Positions 37,633 through 48,346 are shown, counted from the stretch's first letter. The stretch: DNA of 64,000 bases from Pholiota molesta (GCA_014925825.1 JACGCK010000057.1:62001-126000); one strand, 5' to 3'. Notes: a model not told the origin generated them from the sequence alone. Numbers and translations are program-made.

Positions 37633-39407
37633 TCAGCAAACTCATTCTGTTCGGTAGGAATCCAGACCATGGAAAAGGTAAAATTGAGTGCTGCTGCCAT
37701 CATTGGGATAAGCCGTACGAAACGCATTGAGTGAACCGAGCGACAGGTGCCGGAAGAAAGCCAAGCAACAACTGCTTGATTATCACAGTGGAACCGAACA
37801 TGGCGGCCATGCCATAAATCGCCCCAGCAGAGAATTGCATGAAGAATAGCTGCAATCTCTTTGAACTGGATGTCCCGAGCACGAAAGCGCCGCGGGACGC
37901 GCGCGGAGAACCAAGAAGCGCCACAGTAGCCGCCAAGGCCTTTTGATCCGCTCGCATCAGTGTAGATGGAAATAGCATCACACTGATCCGTCAGGACCCT
38001 GATGCCGTTCCAGGGCAAACCAAAAATAGTCCACCATCGCAGATCAGCGCGGGCGCCGGAGGGGATGTAGAGGCGCTGGAAAGGACCAGTGAATTTCATC
38101 GAAAAGTCAATAATGCGGCGGATGAAAGGGCGCGAACGGGGGATGACCTGGGATGCAAATTGCAAAAACCCAGAGAGCTCCTGAACCTCTCGGAGTGAAG
38201 CCGTACGCTTTGCGGACCAAAGAAGCAGAAGCGACTTGAGGTAAAGAAGCTTGTCCTCCGGAAGACGTGCTTCCATGGTTATGGAATCAAGCTCGAGGCC
38301 AAGAAACTCAATACACGTTGTGGGCCATTCAGTTTTAGAGTCCTGAAAGCGGAGACCCAGATTCTCGCCGAGGCCCATGACCCATTCAACTGCACGATGA
38401 GCAATAGAGGCGTCCAGAGTAGGCGAGAACAAGAGGAAAAAATCGTCTAGATAATGTCGCAGAGAGGCAGGGATATGGCGCAGAATAATCCAGTGCAGAG
38501 CCTCGGAAAAAAGGTTGAAAATATAGGGTGCAGACCTCAATCCAAAGGTCAGCACAATGCAGTAATAAAACTTGCGGCGCCATGAAAATCCCAAATGATG
38601 CCAATCCTCTGGACGAATAGGGATGTGACGAAAAGCCTCTTTCAAGTCGAGTTTCGCCATTAAAGAGCCCGGACCCGAACGAATCAAGTCTTCCACCGCG
38701 CGTTCAAACATATCATAGGATATGGACGCCTCGGAATCAGGAATTCCATCGTTAACAGATAGCCCACGTGGCCAAGAAAGATGATTGATAAGCCGGCGCT
38801 TATCAGGGTTACGCTTCCGCGTCACCGAACCCAATGGGGAGCAGCGGAAGGGTGCAAAAGGAGGGGAAGTGAAAGGTCCGTGAACTTGAGACTTATCACA
38901 CAGACTAGTCACTGCTGCATCCATAAATTCGATGTTCTCGAGTGCTGAAAGGAGATTCCGACTGGGGCGCACAACGCCTGGACCTGAATAGCCAATATTC
39001 GCACCAAACGAGATTATATTCATGAGGGAGGAAACAAAGCGACGGTCAGGGTAATCCGCCAGGTAGTAATTCCACGCTTCGGCCACCAGGGGGGTAGAGA
39101 CTCGGGGTGATGAAGGTGGAGGAGAAGAAATAGGGTAAGTACTGAAAGGATGGTAAGGTATAAGGGGAGGAGCAGTATTACAGCGGGGATCAGAGTTAGG
39201 GCGGAGAGGTGGAAGAATGGATGAAGGAGGGAAGGAATCAAAATGAGGGAGAGGTCTAGGAGTAAAGTTAATGGAAGAAGTGGATATGGGAGGGCAAGGA
39301 TTTAAAATAGTATTAGTAGAAGAAAAGATAGGTAAAGAATGGCTCGAGCGAGCCGAGAGAATAGGAAAGGAAGAAATAAAAAGTGGGGGGCTCGCTCTAC
39401 CGAGTCC
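37149..39407 (-). CDS. Reverse transcriptase-RNase H of the YR retrotransposon
   Basis: This frame is open directly after the Gag stop and continues to 37149. After a Pro/Ser-rich linker of about 100 residues come ADYPDRRFVSSLMNIISFG and the RT palm with KLDLKEAFRHIPI and the catalytic YLDD (38442-38453) in HYLDDFFLLF. RNase H follows with its acidic residues in IYTDASGSKGLGG (about 37950), FKEIAAI, FHCDNQAVVAWL and NEFADAASR. The last 160 residues are low-complexity and overlap the recombinase frame, so they look overprinted. No ATG precedes the Met of SSLMN, about 130 codons in. The frame is the same as Gag and is separated from it by a single UAG. Confidence 0.9.
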   Translation of the reverse strand, partial: GLGRASPPLFISSFPILSARSSHSLPIFSSTNTILNPCPPISTSSINFTPRPLPHFDSFPPSSILPPLRPNSDPRCNTAPPLIPYHPFSTYPISSPPPSSPRVSTPLVAEAWNYYLADYPDRRFVSSLMNIISFGANIGYSGPGVVRPSRNLLSALENIEFMDAAVTSLCDKSQVHGPFTSPPFAPFRCSPLGSVTRKRNPDKRRLINHLSWPRGLSVNDGIPDSEASISYDMFERAVEDLIRSGPGSLMAKLDLKEAFRHIPIRPEDWHHLGFSWRRKFYYCIVLTFGLRSAPYIFNLFSEALHWIILRHIPASLRHYLDDFFLLFSPTLDASIAHRAVEWVMGLGENLGLRFQDSKTEWPTTCIEFLGLELDSITMEARLPEDKLLYLKSLLLLWSAKRTASLREVQELSGFLQFASQVIPRSRPFIRRIIDFSMKFTGPFQRLYIPSGARADLRWWTIFGLPWNGIRVLTDQCDAISIYTDASGSKGLGGYCGASWFSARVPRRFRARDIQFKEIAAILHAILCWGDLWHGRHVRFHCDNQAVVAWLSSGTCRSVHSMRFVRLIPMMAAALNFTFSMVWIPTEQNEFADAASRFQYSKLFQLDPTLGRTSSSTKSQIIGIKRTLTSLVEPRSTSGTGSHPARENPMDQVSAHSSILSRLIPRSNQSLASSSQPLPPPSQNGFPISPIAVSNTQPLRATSQVFVPSTLTQAFHLPHVTRPLCNASTVGSKLFTGRRATPSSPSPSQFSRA

Positions 39408-39410
39408 CTA
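39338..39410 (-). promoter_or_regulatory. Candidate stop-codon readthrough site between Gag and RT
   Basis: The UAG (39410-39408) is followed directly by GGACUCGGUAGAGCGAG and then CCCC. CUCG can pair with CGAG, extended by GG with CC across a bulged A, giving a hairpin that begins 1-2 nt after the stop. A second hairpin, GGCUC GCUC GAGCC, lies about 55 nt downstream. The frame continues without another stop. Function is inferred only. Confidence 0.4.
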
Positions 39411-40394
39411 GGTGGATTTCTTGCAGGCGTGTGAACCGTGGTCGGTGGAATCGCATTTTTGGCACTTGTGGATGCGGCCAGCAGGGCACTTGTCGCTCGT
39501 GCAGTTGCCCTTATTGAATTGGAAGCAGGTCTGTGAGGAAACGGGAGTTTTCGAGGAGGAGGTGGAACCTGTCGAAGTACCAGCGGCCTTGGATTTAGCA
39601 GGAGATGACGAGCCGCGAAGGTCCCCAACTGAGAAATGCCTGTGTAAGAGCTGGCCATCAATCTGCATCCAGCCAGAGAAATCGCCCATTGCCATCTCAC
39701 GAGCGCGAGACAAGAAATAGGTGACGTGGTATACGAGCACCGAAGAGAATGTGTACGTTCGGTTGAGCGCCGAAAGATGCGCGCAATAAGCGTGGCTTCC
39801 CCTGAGGATAGCGAGGGTATTGGCATTATTCCCTGAAGAAGCCGCGTAGACGCCAAGAATATCGAAGTATACGAGGAGCGGGTCGAGAAGTGATGTGAAT
39901 GTGGGATAGTCTTTCGCAGTTCCAGTTTTGGGGCGAACAGTAAAATGGCCGTCTTCTAAGTCGAGGGTGTTGAGGCGTGCGTCCGCGGCCTTCGCCTGCG
40001 CGGAAGGATCGAGTTTGTGGAGGTTGTAGGGGTGAAAATCGAAACGCACGATCTCCAGGATGGTGGCATGGGGGACGGTAGGGAAAAGATTAAGGAGAGA
40101 CTCACGCGATGGGGTACTGGCTGGACCTGAGGCCACGAACATGGGAATGCTGGCCGCGGTGGCATCCGCGCTCGGCGCTGAAGCAGGTGCGCCACCGGAG
40201 ACTGGTGCGCTTGCCTGCTGGAAGAAACCGGTTGCCAAAACCATACGAAGCTGGTCGTCTGTGAGATTGAAACCCATGGGCTTCCCAGGCGGAAACAATG
40301 AGGAAAGCGACGCCGGGTTGCCAGAGGATTCAGAAGTGGCAGCAGGTGCATCCGCTGGGGCTGAGCTTGAGGACGGTTGATCGAGATCGGCCAT
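39408..40394 (-). CDS. Gag-like nucleocapsid protein of the YR retrotransposon
   Basis: This would be the capsid/nucleic-acid-binding protein. The first ATG is at 40394 (MADLDQPSSSSAPADAP), although the frame is open further upstream to at least 40496. A Ser/Ala/Pro-rich N-terminus precedes a helical core (SLLNLFPTVPHATILEIV then RFDFHPYNLHKLDPSAQAK). The C-terminus has two metal-binding clusters: a CCCH-like CFQFNKGNCTSDKC followed by H, and a CX2CX4HX4C zinc knuckle, CQKCDSTDHGSHAC. The latter is the classic retroviral spacing. The frame stops with TAG at 39408-39410, and the same frame then runs on into the RT. Confidence 0.85.
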   Translation of the reverse strand: MADLDQPSSSSAPADAPAATSESSGNPASLSSLFPPGKPMGFNLTDDQLRMVLATGFFQQASAPVSGGAPASAPSADATAASIPMFVASGPASTPSRESLLNLFPTVPHATILEIVRFDFHPYNLHKLDPSAQAKAADARLNTLDLEDGHFTVRPKTGTAKDYPTFTSLLDPLLVYFDILGVYAASSGNNANTLAILRGSHAYCAHLSALNRTYTFSSVLVYHVTYFLSRAREMAMGDFSGWMQIDGQLLHRHFSVGDLRGSSSPAKSKAAGTSTGSTSSSKTPVSSQTCFQFNKGNCTSDKCPAGRIHKCQKCDSTDHGSHACKKST

Positions 40395-40589
40395 GTCTGG
40401 TAATGAAGCAAGCGGAATATCGGGTTGCGGAGGTGAGGGGGAAGTGAATAGCTGGTCCTCTAGAGCTACAGGGGAACTGGAAGGTTGCCTGGACAAAAAA
40501 CGTCCGCGAGCGTCTCTTCGGGGCGCGGGTGGAATTCTGATGAACTTCTGAAAGAAGTTATAAAAAAGGAAAAAGTGCTCGAGGCTAAG

Positions 40590-40690
40590 CCTAACGAGCG
40601 ATCGTCGATGTGGGTAAGAGGACGAAGTTACAAAATAGCTAACGGAGTAAGCGTACCTAACGAGCGATCGTCGATGTGGGTAAGAGGACG
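40590..40690. repeat. 35-bp direct repeat, two copies, in the retroelement leader
   Basis: Copy 1 (40590-40624) and copy 2 (40656-40690) are identical over 35 bp, start CCTAACGAGCGATCGTCGAT and end AAGAGGACG, with a 66-bp period. They lie upstream of Gag on the element's 5' side. They may belong to the terminal repeat system or to a promoter or primer region of the element. Confidence 0.85.
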
Positions 40691-40735
40691 GGGAGAAATC
40701 TACGAGTAGGTAAGGTTTATATATCTACGAGGGCA

Positions 40736-40830
40736 GGTGGCTTTGGGCCAACAGAGCTACTGAATGAACAATCAGCAGCTCTGGAGAATTCAAGCGCGGG
40801 CAGCGCATGAAGCGCTGGGCCAAAGCCACC
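40736..40830. repeat. Nested inverted repeats (three-hairpin structure)
   Basis: The outer arms GGTGGCTTTGGGCCA (40736-40750) and TGGGCCAAAGCCACC (40816-40830) are inverted copies with one mismatch. Inside them are CAGAGCTACTG (40752-40762) against CAGCAGCTCTG (40773-40783), with one mismatch, and CAGCGC-ATGAA-GCGCTG (40801-40817), a perfect stem. The DNA could extrude, or the RNA fold, as a three-way cruciform. It marks the probable 5' end of the retroelement. Confidence 0.8.
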
Positions 40831-40880
40831 AATCTAATCTAATCAAAAAACAAAGAAACGTCCTCGCTAGCATAGACCCG

Positions 40881-40898
40881 GATCAAACTAGTTTGATC
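40881..40898. repeat. Perfect 18-bp palindrome
   Basis: GATCAAACTAGTTTGATC equals its own reverse complement. It sits 50 bp outside the hairpin cluster and just upstream of the truncated hydrolase frame. It may be a host site or an insertion-junction product; the role is unknown. Confidence 0.8.
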
Positions 40899-40921
40899 TG
40901 TTCAACCATACTCTCACTACA

Positions 40922-41942
40922 ATGAACAGAAGACAAGCCTGCGCCTTCTATAAACCTACGAGGGCGGTGTACAATAACGTTGTTAAGCAGTTGTATTATC
41001 CCCAGGTTATTGAGGAGCTTGGCGATGATGCGAGGCTGCTCTGGGTGGGTGCAAAGCGCACAGATAAAGTTCTTCTTTACTTCCATGGTGCGTGACAATC
41101 TTTCGGTCCGAATGGTCGGATATCTAAAGATATCTTCGTCAGGGGGTGGATTTGTCCTTGGGTTGCCCGCACCAGCACCACTGTTCTGGAGGTATATCCA
41201 AGAGAATTTGGACAAGAGAGGGAAACCCACCGGATTGGCTATTTTGAACTACAGTGAGTTAGACCCATGATGATGATTCTATGATTTTGATAGACGGAAT
41301 AAAGGTCTCATACCTGACCGGCCTTTCCCTACACAACTCAACCAGGCCATTTTGGCGATACAACATCTCCTCGAAACAGGTGTAGATCCTGGAAACATCC
41401 AACTTGTTGGCGACTCTGCCGGAGGCTCATTAATTCACGGTATATTTTCCCACATACTGCACCCATTGGAAGGCATTCCCAAGCTCGATATTTCTGCACC
41501 ATTCGGCGGCGCATATTTCATGTCTGTGTGGTCAAAGCTGGTCAATGACAAGGCTAATTGCCTACACACGAATGAGGGACGTGGCGATTGGTTAAGGGGA
41601 AAGACTTGCGGGTACTGGGGGGCTATATGTATGGAAGATGTTCCCGAGCATATCATTCCTTACTTGGAAGGAAATAGCGCTCCAAAGGACTGGTTGCAGG
41701 GCATTGACAAGTACGTGAAGCGCATACTCCTTAGCGTTGGTGAAGTCGAGATCCTTCGGGATACGATCATCGAATACGCCGAAACCGTCAAGCAACACCA
41801 CCCAAATTCGACTCTCATCGTCCAAGAACTCGGCACTCATAATGATCCATATACCGACTTCATCACAAGTACCAATGATTCTCAGAACCTGACGCCGTTA
41901 ATTTTGGATTGGGTGGACAAGGGATTCTCTAGCAAGGACTAG
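40922..41942 (+). CDS. Alpha/beta hydrolase (HSL-type esterase), probably 5'-truncated
   Basis: This is a carboxylester hydrolase of the hormone-sensitive-lipase family. Splicing an intron at about 41078-41140 creates the oxyanion motif HGGGF in VLLYFHGGGFVLG. A second intron ends near 41306, giving LAILNYSLIPDRPFPTQLNQ. The nucleophile elbow is QLVGDSAGGSL (41400-41430). The acidic and His parts are in SVGEVEILRDTIIEYAE and GTHNDPYTDF, and the gene stops at 41940-41942. Only about 55 codons precede HGGGF; relatives usually have a longer N-terminal segment. The first readable ATG (40922) is about 80 bp from the retroelement's hairpin end, so the original 5' exons may have been displaced by the insertion. 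Whether it is still expressed is unknown. Confidence 0.78.
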
Positions 41943-44900
41943 GTTTTGATATGTACTTTCTTTTACGATGAGCATCATGTGCGTTATGATACATCACGAA
42001 CAAGTACGATACGCATTATTGGATAGGTTCTTTCCATGAAGTACGAAGAACTTCTACTCACAGTTGAGCTCGATTCAGAAGCATGGCAGAGGGAAACATT
42101 GATAAACTGGTTTGATCTCAGAAGCGTGCTAAAAATGAGGATGGATCGTATAATGGAACATATCGCGAGCTAATAAGGGAATTCTCCGAAATTAATGTTG
42201 CGGCATGTCTTTATAATTAGTCTGCCCGACAGGTGTTCCTGTTTCGCAGACACCCGACTCTAACTATTATGGGCGTTCACCGGAGTGATAGGGAGCGTTT
42301 ATGAAACGTGGCTATGGTTCCGATATGTATGTAGCCCGGTAGCCGCCGTGAACATTCGAACGTTCGTTGAAAGCCAAGTTGGCCGTCGTCGCGCGTCCAT
42401 ATGTACTATACCAGATCAAATCCGGGAGGTGAGATAATGGTCAAAGAATACGTCTACTTATGCACAAAGTTTTGGTTACACCATTAATTTTTAAATCCGA
42501 GTTTCATGCAAGTTTCGTGCCTTCTACTGAGCGGTCTAGATGACTCTAGAAGACGTCTTTGAGTTTAACTTTGAGCCAATTCTTGGCCCGAATGTCTCCC
42601 ACCACTGGCATCCGGCTGGCATCTATTTATACTAATCTCCGAATTGAGATCAATATATAGGCCCGAGGATTACTGTGTGTGTACTCAGGTACTTAAGAGG
42701 AACGGAAGATCCAGGACGCGGTAATTAATAGCAAAGGCGGCGAATGGGACTTGCCACCTCGGGAGTTAAGAATGAGCATTTTACACCGCTCTTTGTTCTG
42801 TGCCGAATATTATCAGAGAGTCTCCTACAAGTTTTAATATCTGATAATTGATTCCCGTTGCAAAGTAATATAACGGGTTATTAATTTTTGATGTGGGCTG
42901 CCGCCGAGTAGTCGGAGTTGCTTGTTATGGGAATCAACTGAATTGACTTTCCCCGCAATGTCGATATTGAATCAATCCCGGTACAGGGTCGTCGATCCCC
43001 CGATTTACAAGCTCATGGACGCAGACGCGCGCGATTGACGACGATAATCTCCTCTCCGAGAGATCTGCCTGTATATGGACAACAATAAATGGAATTGGAT
43101 GCGCCTTTGCTGCACTGACGTGCCATCGATACATCCATCGATTTGATAGTAGATCATCTTGAGATATCGCATTCAGCCGGATGGGAGGGCCCCAATTTAC
43201 AAAATCTAAGGGCCCGTGGGGCATATCTTCTGTCTGTTTCTTCTACTACAACAACACGTTTCCATTCTCCACGATGCAGCTGGACCTTACTCCGTCGCTA
43301 GTGTTCCGACATTTTTGGCTATCTCTTCATTGTTTGCTCCAGAACATCTCTATCACAACGTGGATGGCGACATCTACAATATGTTTAACATGAGGCGGTC
43401 AATACTACCTATCATCCACTTCTTCACCTAACCTTTGCAGCGTGCTGGTCTCATCGCTTGCAAGCCCACAAACCCTAAAACTATAATCTGTTTGCCGAGA
43501 GCTAAATGGTCTATGCTCACAATACAAACGGTACGTATGTGCGTCTACGAAACCCCGGAGGACGTCTTTCTTTCCCCCAACTCCGCCTTCCGATTCCGAC
43601 AAAGTGCTTTCCGGGTTCAGATGTTCACATCTGCGGGTAACATCCCGACATATCTGCGATAAGCTGGAAAGCTTCCTCCTCACTCCCGCATAGACGAACC
43701 GGTTGCAGAGCTTGGGGCTGGTTTGACAACACTCTATTTATTCGCGAAAACTACCAGTGCGGGGCTGGGCTCTGGTCACCTAGATAACAGGTAAATTATA
43801 TCAGCAACTCATGGACTAGATTGCGCTTTTCAATCTCAGTTTCTGTAGAGGTTCCTTACTGTCTTCGAAAGTGCAGCGCTTGTAGATCACTCATTCGGGC
43901 ATCGCTCAACTCGGCATCAACGACGATCAACTTCTACTGGAGTGGTATACTTTTAAAAATGGTTTGCGCTGGCGGAGACACACTCACATGTCGTGGCTAA
44001 CAACCAATTGTAGCGGGTTGTAGCGTCGCATAAAATCCAGGCATCCGAAGTCTTCTCTTACTTGCTCGCATCTGATGGAGAGCACTGATTTGCAGCGCTT
44101 CGCAAGTTCGTTCAATCAGGATCAACGGAATGTTCTCCGCGATTCGTCCTTGCACGATTTCGTTGGCAACTGATTGTAATATGATATTCCGACTTCTCCT
44201 GCCACCTGGTTAACCGGTGAGAGTGGGGTATCGCTTTACGATAATTAACACGAATATAGGTTGATGGTTAACCTCCTGACTGTTCCCTTATCTTGTTTTA
44301 GTGGGCTTGGGTAACGCCAGCCGTTTGTAGTGGCAACCAGCAAGACTAACCAGAAGAGAAGACGGTCTTCTGTGGATAGAAGTAAATTCGCTCAATGCAT
44401 AGGAGGCAGCATTACTTCGTACGTCTCAGCGTCATTTTTCAGTTGTTGCATTCTCGCGCGTTATCTGAAAGACGAAGACGTGACACGCTGACATGGCCGA
44501 GCTATTAATGAGACGAGGCTTCAGGAGGAACAAATCTGTGGGCTATTCATGGATATAATCACTGGCGATGACCTTCTGTAGGTTCTATATTCGCCTCCCG
44601 CGTGCGAGCAGATCAGAGCGCAGCAGCCCTTCCTGAGACGGGGCGATTTCCCCACACTGTTCGAGTGGAAATCCAAGTGGCCAACGCTGGCTGGTGGGCA
44701 TCTTCAGGCTGGCGGCTTCGGGACGCACTGAAACGGACATAAGGGCCCCCTGGCGTATTTGCAAACGCCCCTTGGTCACTTGTGCTCTGCGTGGGACGCT
44801 GTATCAGCGCTAGTGCCCTTCTGTCTGAAGTACGCACACCATCCTTACTCGTCAACCTGAAATCAGCTTGATGAACATCTACAGGAAGCAACCGAGCTTG

Positions 44901-47900
44901 ATGTCGACTCCAGGTCGACTCCGCTGCAAGTCAACTGATGCCTGGTTCGTCTGCCCAGAACTGCTTTATTTGGAGATTCGTCCCTGTGACTCCCCTGTGA
45001 CATCACTGATTCGGCTCGGCAATTTGCGCGCAGGAAAAACCCATCAGAGAGCACAGCCGCATGCGTACGCGCTACGCGCACGTACGCTCTGAAATCTGGA
45101 AGGCGATGGGCAAGCGCGTCTTCGCGGTGCCTAAGCGGCCGCTTCCAACGAGCTGGCTGCGAATATGGCGTGCTTGCGCGGCGGGAGGGCAGAGTGCCGG
45201 GCCGTCGAGGCTTATCGATGGGCGTCGAAGGGCGATTATGGAAGGCACCTGTGGGAGATTGGGCAAAGAAGCCAACGCCCTAGGGATTATTGCAGCCACC
45301 ACCGCTATCTCGGAAATGACATGTCGTTCCCAAATTCCAATCGCAAAGATTCGCGTCACGCAAATGGGTACATACGCCGGAGAGAAAGACGCCTGTTATC
45401 TCCTCGCGTTCTCGCCGTAGACGTTTGCGAAATCAAATACCTCGGGAGTGGGAATTAGAATCATCTGTGGGCAGTATTCTGCGAGGATTTTCGCTCGAAT
45501 CAGCTGGAATCGCGCTGTTATCGACGTGCTTCTGTTCGAACTTCTGCGGCACAGAGCGCTCTCACATCTAGCCCGTATTCTGATCAGTGCGGTCCACGAA
45601 AAAAACGATGTCGTGCTTTGCGGGACCTGCGTGATAGTACCTTTAGGAATTAGGCGTCTCATCATACATGGTGCAAAACAGACATACCTATGCTGATACA
45701 AAAAGTGGTTTTCATCCGTAGCTCCATCTATAAAGTATAGGTCCATGAGGGGACGTTTCCTGATCATGGGGAAGCGCTACTCCATGCCCGGGCCTGTAAT
45801 ATACATATGTTGGAGCTTATTCATGCTTGCTATCTGCCTTGCGGCCGTCGCGTTTCATTAATCTGCGTCGATTTCAAAGCTGCAAAAGGCTCTTTGCCTT
45901 TAATGGAAAGAAGCGCTCGTCAGCTGCGGGTATAGGGCCGCTGCGTCCTCTAAGACTGTGTCCCGTGAGTTGCTTTTGTATTCACTCTACGATGGCACAA
46001 TTAGTCCACTGTCCGCTCGACCGGGATCTGGCTTGAATGGGATTATCTTCTCTCTCTTTCACAGATGCATCATAATTGAGAGCTGTGTATGAATGCACAT
46101 AGAACGAGGCGGATATATTTACAACCTTTTTTTATGTCCGTCTGGAAGGAAAGCAAGAAGCTTGTGAGCGGACCTCGCTGTTGATAGCAATATTGGCGCT
46201 GGTCAGTTTCGAGCTATGCGCTTCCCTTACCGCTCAATTAAATCTATGCCACGAATGCACGACCGAAGCTTCCCAGACATGAGCGTCGATCAGGCGTGCG
46301 TCCCACAGGATGCCACGCCCTCGATCTTGAGTGCGTGCGTGGGCTTCGTCGAATGTGCACGGCGTCGTGGCCTGTCATGATCACTTTTTCAGAATGTCGA
46401 TTGAAATTGATCTCCAGATTCCTGCCCCAGATAGCTGGCTATGAGCATAGCTATCAGAGAATTGATACGCTGCTGCATGTAAGTTCTTCTTTTACAGCTG
46501 ACAGCTCGCACAAGCCCTTTCCTTTAGAGAAAAGATAAGAGACGGACCCGGAGTATGCATGGATCATCTGGACGCACCGTTACGCGTAATCGTCTGGAGA
46601 CGCGTTTAGATATCGCGGCCTCGACGCAGCTGGTTGACTTGGTTTGGAGTCAATGCCGTGTGCTGACGCCCTTCAGAGCAGAATTCTTTCTGCCACTCGC
46701 GGTGAACAATGGCGAGTTCTGCCGCTGGAACCTGTATGTGTCAAAAGCAAGACGGTGAAGGCGAGGCGATTCCGATTCCATCATTTTCATGTACAGTGGG
46801 AAATCTTTGGAGACATTGCGCAATTTGCGGTGCAGGAAGTATGGACGGAGGGAATATTTCTAGACCGCTGTCCAATGCGGGTGCTGTGGTTGGTTGGCCA
46901 GGGCGGGTTCTTCTGTCAAGTCAATTATCTAGCCGCCACCATGCATTCTATTCTTTCTTCGTTTTCGTTCTTTTACTCAAGTTTACAGCCAGCTGAGGGA
47001 AGTTTTTCGAGCGTGGATAGCGTAAATGGTATAACGGCGACCACGGTAGGGTTCATTATTACATGTACACATCTTCAATTACATTGGGACCTATATGTGG
47101 GGCTCCTCGATGAAGGTTTCTGGGCTTAAATCCTGGAAATCAAGGGCGCGGGATGGGAAGCAGAACCGTGGAGGTAACGTTATCACTGGAAATTAAAAGA
47201 AAGTGTGATTGATGGGTGGTTTGTAAAAGAACTAATAAGTGTGCTCCCCGTCGCTTTTCTCCACAGAAGAAGCTCCTACAGAACAAGAGTACACCATTGA
47301 ACAAAAAAGGTAAATCATGGGAGTGCTGTGCGGTGTGCGCGCGCTGCAACAGCGACAATCGCGCAAACTGACAAAAGATGATAGGGACAGTTGATCATGA
47401 TCCTAGAATACAAAGAATTAACTATACCCTTCATAGTATTCAGCGATACGAATGTGATTGCCGACCTAGGACCGATTCACTATTCTATTGCATTTGTGTG
47501 TTAGGCAAATGGGAACTGGGTACCGTATCTACATTTGTGGAGGAATCAGGACGAGGATGGATGTTTTCGAGCACACTATCTGCGACAGTGCGCTTGGGTG
47601 CTTGGGGCTAAGAATGAAAGACGCCTCGAGGCCGGGGAAGCATGCTGTGCAGGGAATGCCGGGTTTGTGGCAGAGTGTGCAGTCGATTCTACTTTCTGGT
47701 GGGAGGAAGCGACGGTAGACTCGGAGAGATCTAAGCGAGGGAAGATAGAGCATCAGTGGGCAGAGGGCGTCCTCTGCGGGTCGCGTGATGACAGTGGCAA
47801 CTCCTTCAAGCGCACGGCGAGGGTTCGCCTCGGCTGCTTTGCTGAACGAGCTGGCCTCGCGGCGTGTGTTTCTTTTCAGTGGACAGGCACATGCGCATGC

Positions 47901-48346
47901 ATCAGCGTCCCCGGCACACTAGGGTTGTGGGCATTGGCATTTCTGGCTGGATGGATTGTACTTATGTTCTGGGTATACATATGGGACACGCTGGACAGGG
48001 AGTAGAGACCTACCCACCCCCGCACTGTGGTTGACATGCTACGCCCTCGCTGGGAGAATAATGTTTTAAAATGAAGTACTGGACAAGAATAGTGGACGGA
48101 AGAAGATCGGGGTGAGCCAGCTTGGGGTGGGTCGTTGGCAGGGGTGTGTGGTCGGTATTCGGGTCGAGATATGGAGTCAGATGTGCTCTCCGCAAGATAA
48201 AGAATGATTTTGTTGCGCAGAAATTTGAAATAAATGGATTTGCAACGTGCATCAGGCAGAAAAGCCGTGTTTGGAGAGGCTATAACCCATCACTTTCTCT
48301 GTCTCTTCCTTGATCCCTTTATCCCTTCCTCCCTGCGTTCTGCTAA
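41943..48346. other. 6.4 kb gene-poor region
   Basis: I see many short frames on both strands but no domain, splice-joined gene or clear repeat. The right part (about 44500-48300) is long for a spacer and may hold the upstream control region of the GATA factor. A 156-codon frame at 47535-48005, with one hydrophobic C-terminal segment, is the longest candidate and is not called as a gene. Confidence 0.4.

Larger units (their letters stand above)
36250..40840 (-). mobile_element. Tyrosine-recombinase retrotransposon (DIRS/Ngaro-like)
   Basis: The element carries, in order on the minus strand, Gag, reverse transcriptase-RNase H and a tyrosine recombinase. It therefore belongs to the YR retrotransposons rather than LTR or LINE elements; the Gag-RT/RH-YR order is that of Ngaro-type elements. 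All three open frames are long and lack the one-base breaks seen in neighbouring host genes, so the copy looks young. The 5' leader (40500-40840) holds a 35-bp tandem repeat and a cluster of hairpins. Ngaro-type split direct repeats were sought at the other end (36250-36480) but I found no match, so the ends given are approximate and the 3' terminus may be lost or diverged. Confidence 0.85.

Noticed and set aside
47535..48005. 156-codon frame with one hydrophobic C-terminal segment
   Set aside because: No homology pattern is recognised and it lies in a gene-poor region; a chance frame is likely.
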